Of a DNA stretch of 64,000 bases, positions 63,365 to 64,000 are shown one piece after another. The notes below the pieces were generated by a model. That model had not been told where the DNA came from and searched no databases. It was given only the letters and a program-made list of their open reading frames with translations. Source of the DNA: JAFMJV01 sp963800275 (lineage in GTDB: Bacteria > Chloroflexota > Limnocylindria > Limnocylindrales > CSP1-4); contig CAWDAI010000002.1 in the NCBI GenBank assembly GCA_963800275.1, positions 461,559-525,558 of the forward strand. The letters run 5' to 3'. The position numbers were made by a program, and so were the translations under genes. Position 1 is the stretch's first letter. Each line of letters opens with the position of its first letter.

Positions 63365-64000
63365 CGCCCTCGGGTGGAGCGCTGGTCTCGCTCGAGCGTG
63401 CGAGCAGCGCCCGCAGGCGCTCTTCGGTGATGGCGAAGTGGTGGCCGGCAATGATGGCGGCACGGTCGGCGTCGCCGGCGGTCACCGCGGCCGCCAGCTG
63501 GCCGTGCTCGCCCACCGCCTGACGGCGGATGGCTGGACTGGAAGGCTCCGTGCGAAATCCCAGGCTCACGGCATGGCGGATGCGGTCGCTGAGGTCCACG
63601 AGGTATGGGTTCTGGGTGGCCTCGGCGATGGCGCGGTGGAGTTCGCCGTCGGCGCGGCCCGACGCCGAGCGGCCGTCGCCGGCCGTGCGGTAGGCCTCGA
63701 GTGCAGCCTCGATGCGCGCGACGGCGTCGGGAGTGCGCCTTGTCGCCGCCGCGCCGGCGATCAGCGGCTCGATGAGCGCGCGAAGGTCGAAGACGCGATC
63801 GAGACGCTCCCATCCCGGAGCCAGCGTGGCGGATCATGGTGTCGGCCTCAGGTCCGGCATCGGACGTGACCAAGGCCCCACCATGACGGCCACGCCGCAC
63901 CTCGACGTAGCCGGTCGCGGAGAGGCGTGAGATGGCTTCGCGCACGGTCGTGCGGCTGACACCCAGCGAAGCTGCCAGCTCACGCTCAGCGGCAGGCGCT
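63354..64000 (-). CDS. GntR-family (FCD) regulator, N-terminus outside the window, frameshifted
   Basis: The visible 215 residues start within the winged helix: AAERELAASLGVSRTTVREAISRLSATG, then the wing VRRGRHGGALV. The FCD domain (ERLDRVFDLRALIEPLIAGAAATRR, GELHRAIAEATQNPYLVDLSDRI, VGEHGQLAAAV) is in a second frame. Removing one A near 63827 (GGG-A-TGGGAG) joins SGWERLDRVF. It ends at the TAG at 63354, overlapping dppB by 11 bp. Leading the dpp-type operon, it probably controls it. The start lies beyond the right edge. Confidence 0.85.

Noticed and set aside
1..64000. CRISPR array, insertion sequences, prophage
   Set aside because: No regularly spaced repeats, transposase motifs, terminal inverted repeats or structural phage genes were seen in any frame.

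Overview
High-GC bacterial chromosome segment with dense genes and frequent 4-bp ATGA/GTGA stop-start overlaps. No rRNA, phage, insertion sequence or CRISPR array was seen. Four-repeat META-domain protein, DUF4239 membrane protein, Ku, F420-type luciferase-like oxidoreductase, LivHMGF transporter and apparently leaderless promoters fit a Chloroflexota member (Limnocylindria/Ellin6529-like); this placement is inference, and Actinomycetota is not excluded. Many genes carry single-base frameshifts, very dense at 40.1-41.8 kb and 62.6-63.0 kb. That looks like draft or metagenome assembly error more than decay.

Layout. 1-14.8 kb: a catabolic/uptake locus around a divergent control region (7252-7703) with two copies of GATAATCGATT. 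Leftward: a PEP-utilizing phosphohistidine protein, a GntR/FCD regulator, an HPr-kinase-like P-loop protein, a three-subunit molybdenum hydroxylase and the start of a cyclase-family hydrolase. Rightward: a cupin, a split transketolase and a LivHMGF branched-chain-type ABC transporter with its binding protein, closed by a strong hairpin. 14.9-27.8 kb: a metallophosphoesterase faces a long leftward series: TetR, SGNH-like lipoprotein, carA, carB, MscS channel, M16 peptidase pair, truncated PfkB-like protein and AcuC-like deacetylase.

27.9-39.2 kb: mixed genes including a small Cys/His protein, Ku with a degenerate ligase-like neighbour, tRNA-Lys(CUU), a secreted META-repeat protein, an MFS carrier, a CysS-tail/glycosyltransferase-like chimera, a TPR-rhomboid protein, a P-loop NTPase, an F420-type oxidoreductase and phosphoglucomutase. 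39.4-44.3 kb: a BMP-type (nucleoside-like) ABC importer, heavily frameshifted in its ATPase gene.

44.3-64 kb: DAHP synthase; a ferric-iron-type ABC importer followed by its probable DtxR regulator; a TetR-controlled MacB/FtsX-type exporter; two proteins of unknown function; DUF4239; a cation diffusion facilitator; and an oligopeptide-type ABC operon (gntR-dppB-dppC-fused dppDF-alpha/beta hydrolase-binding protein) running in from the right edge.
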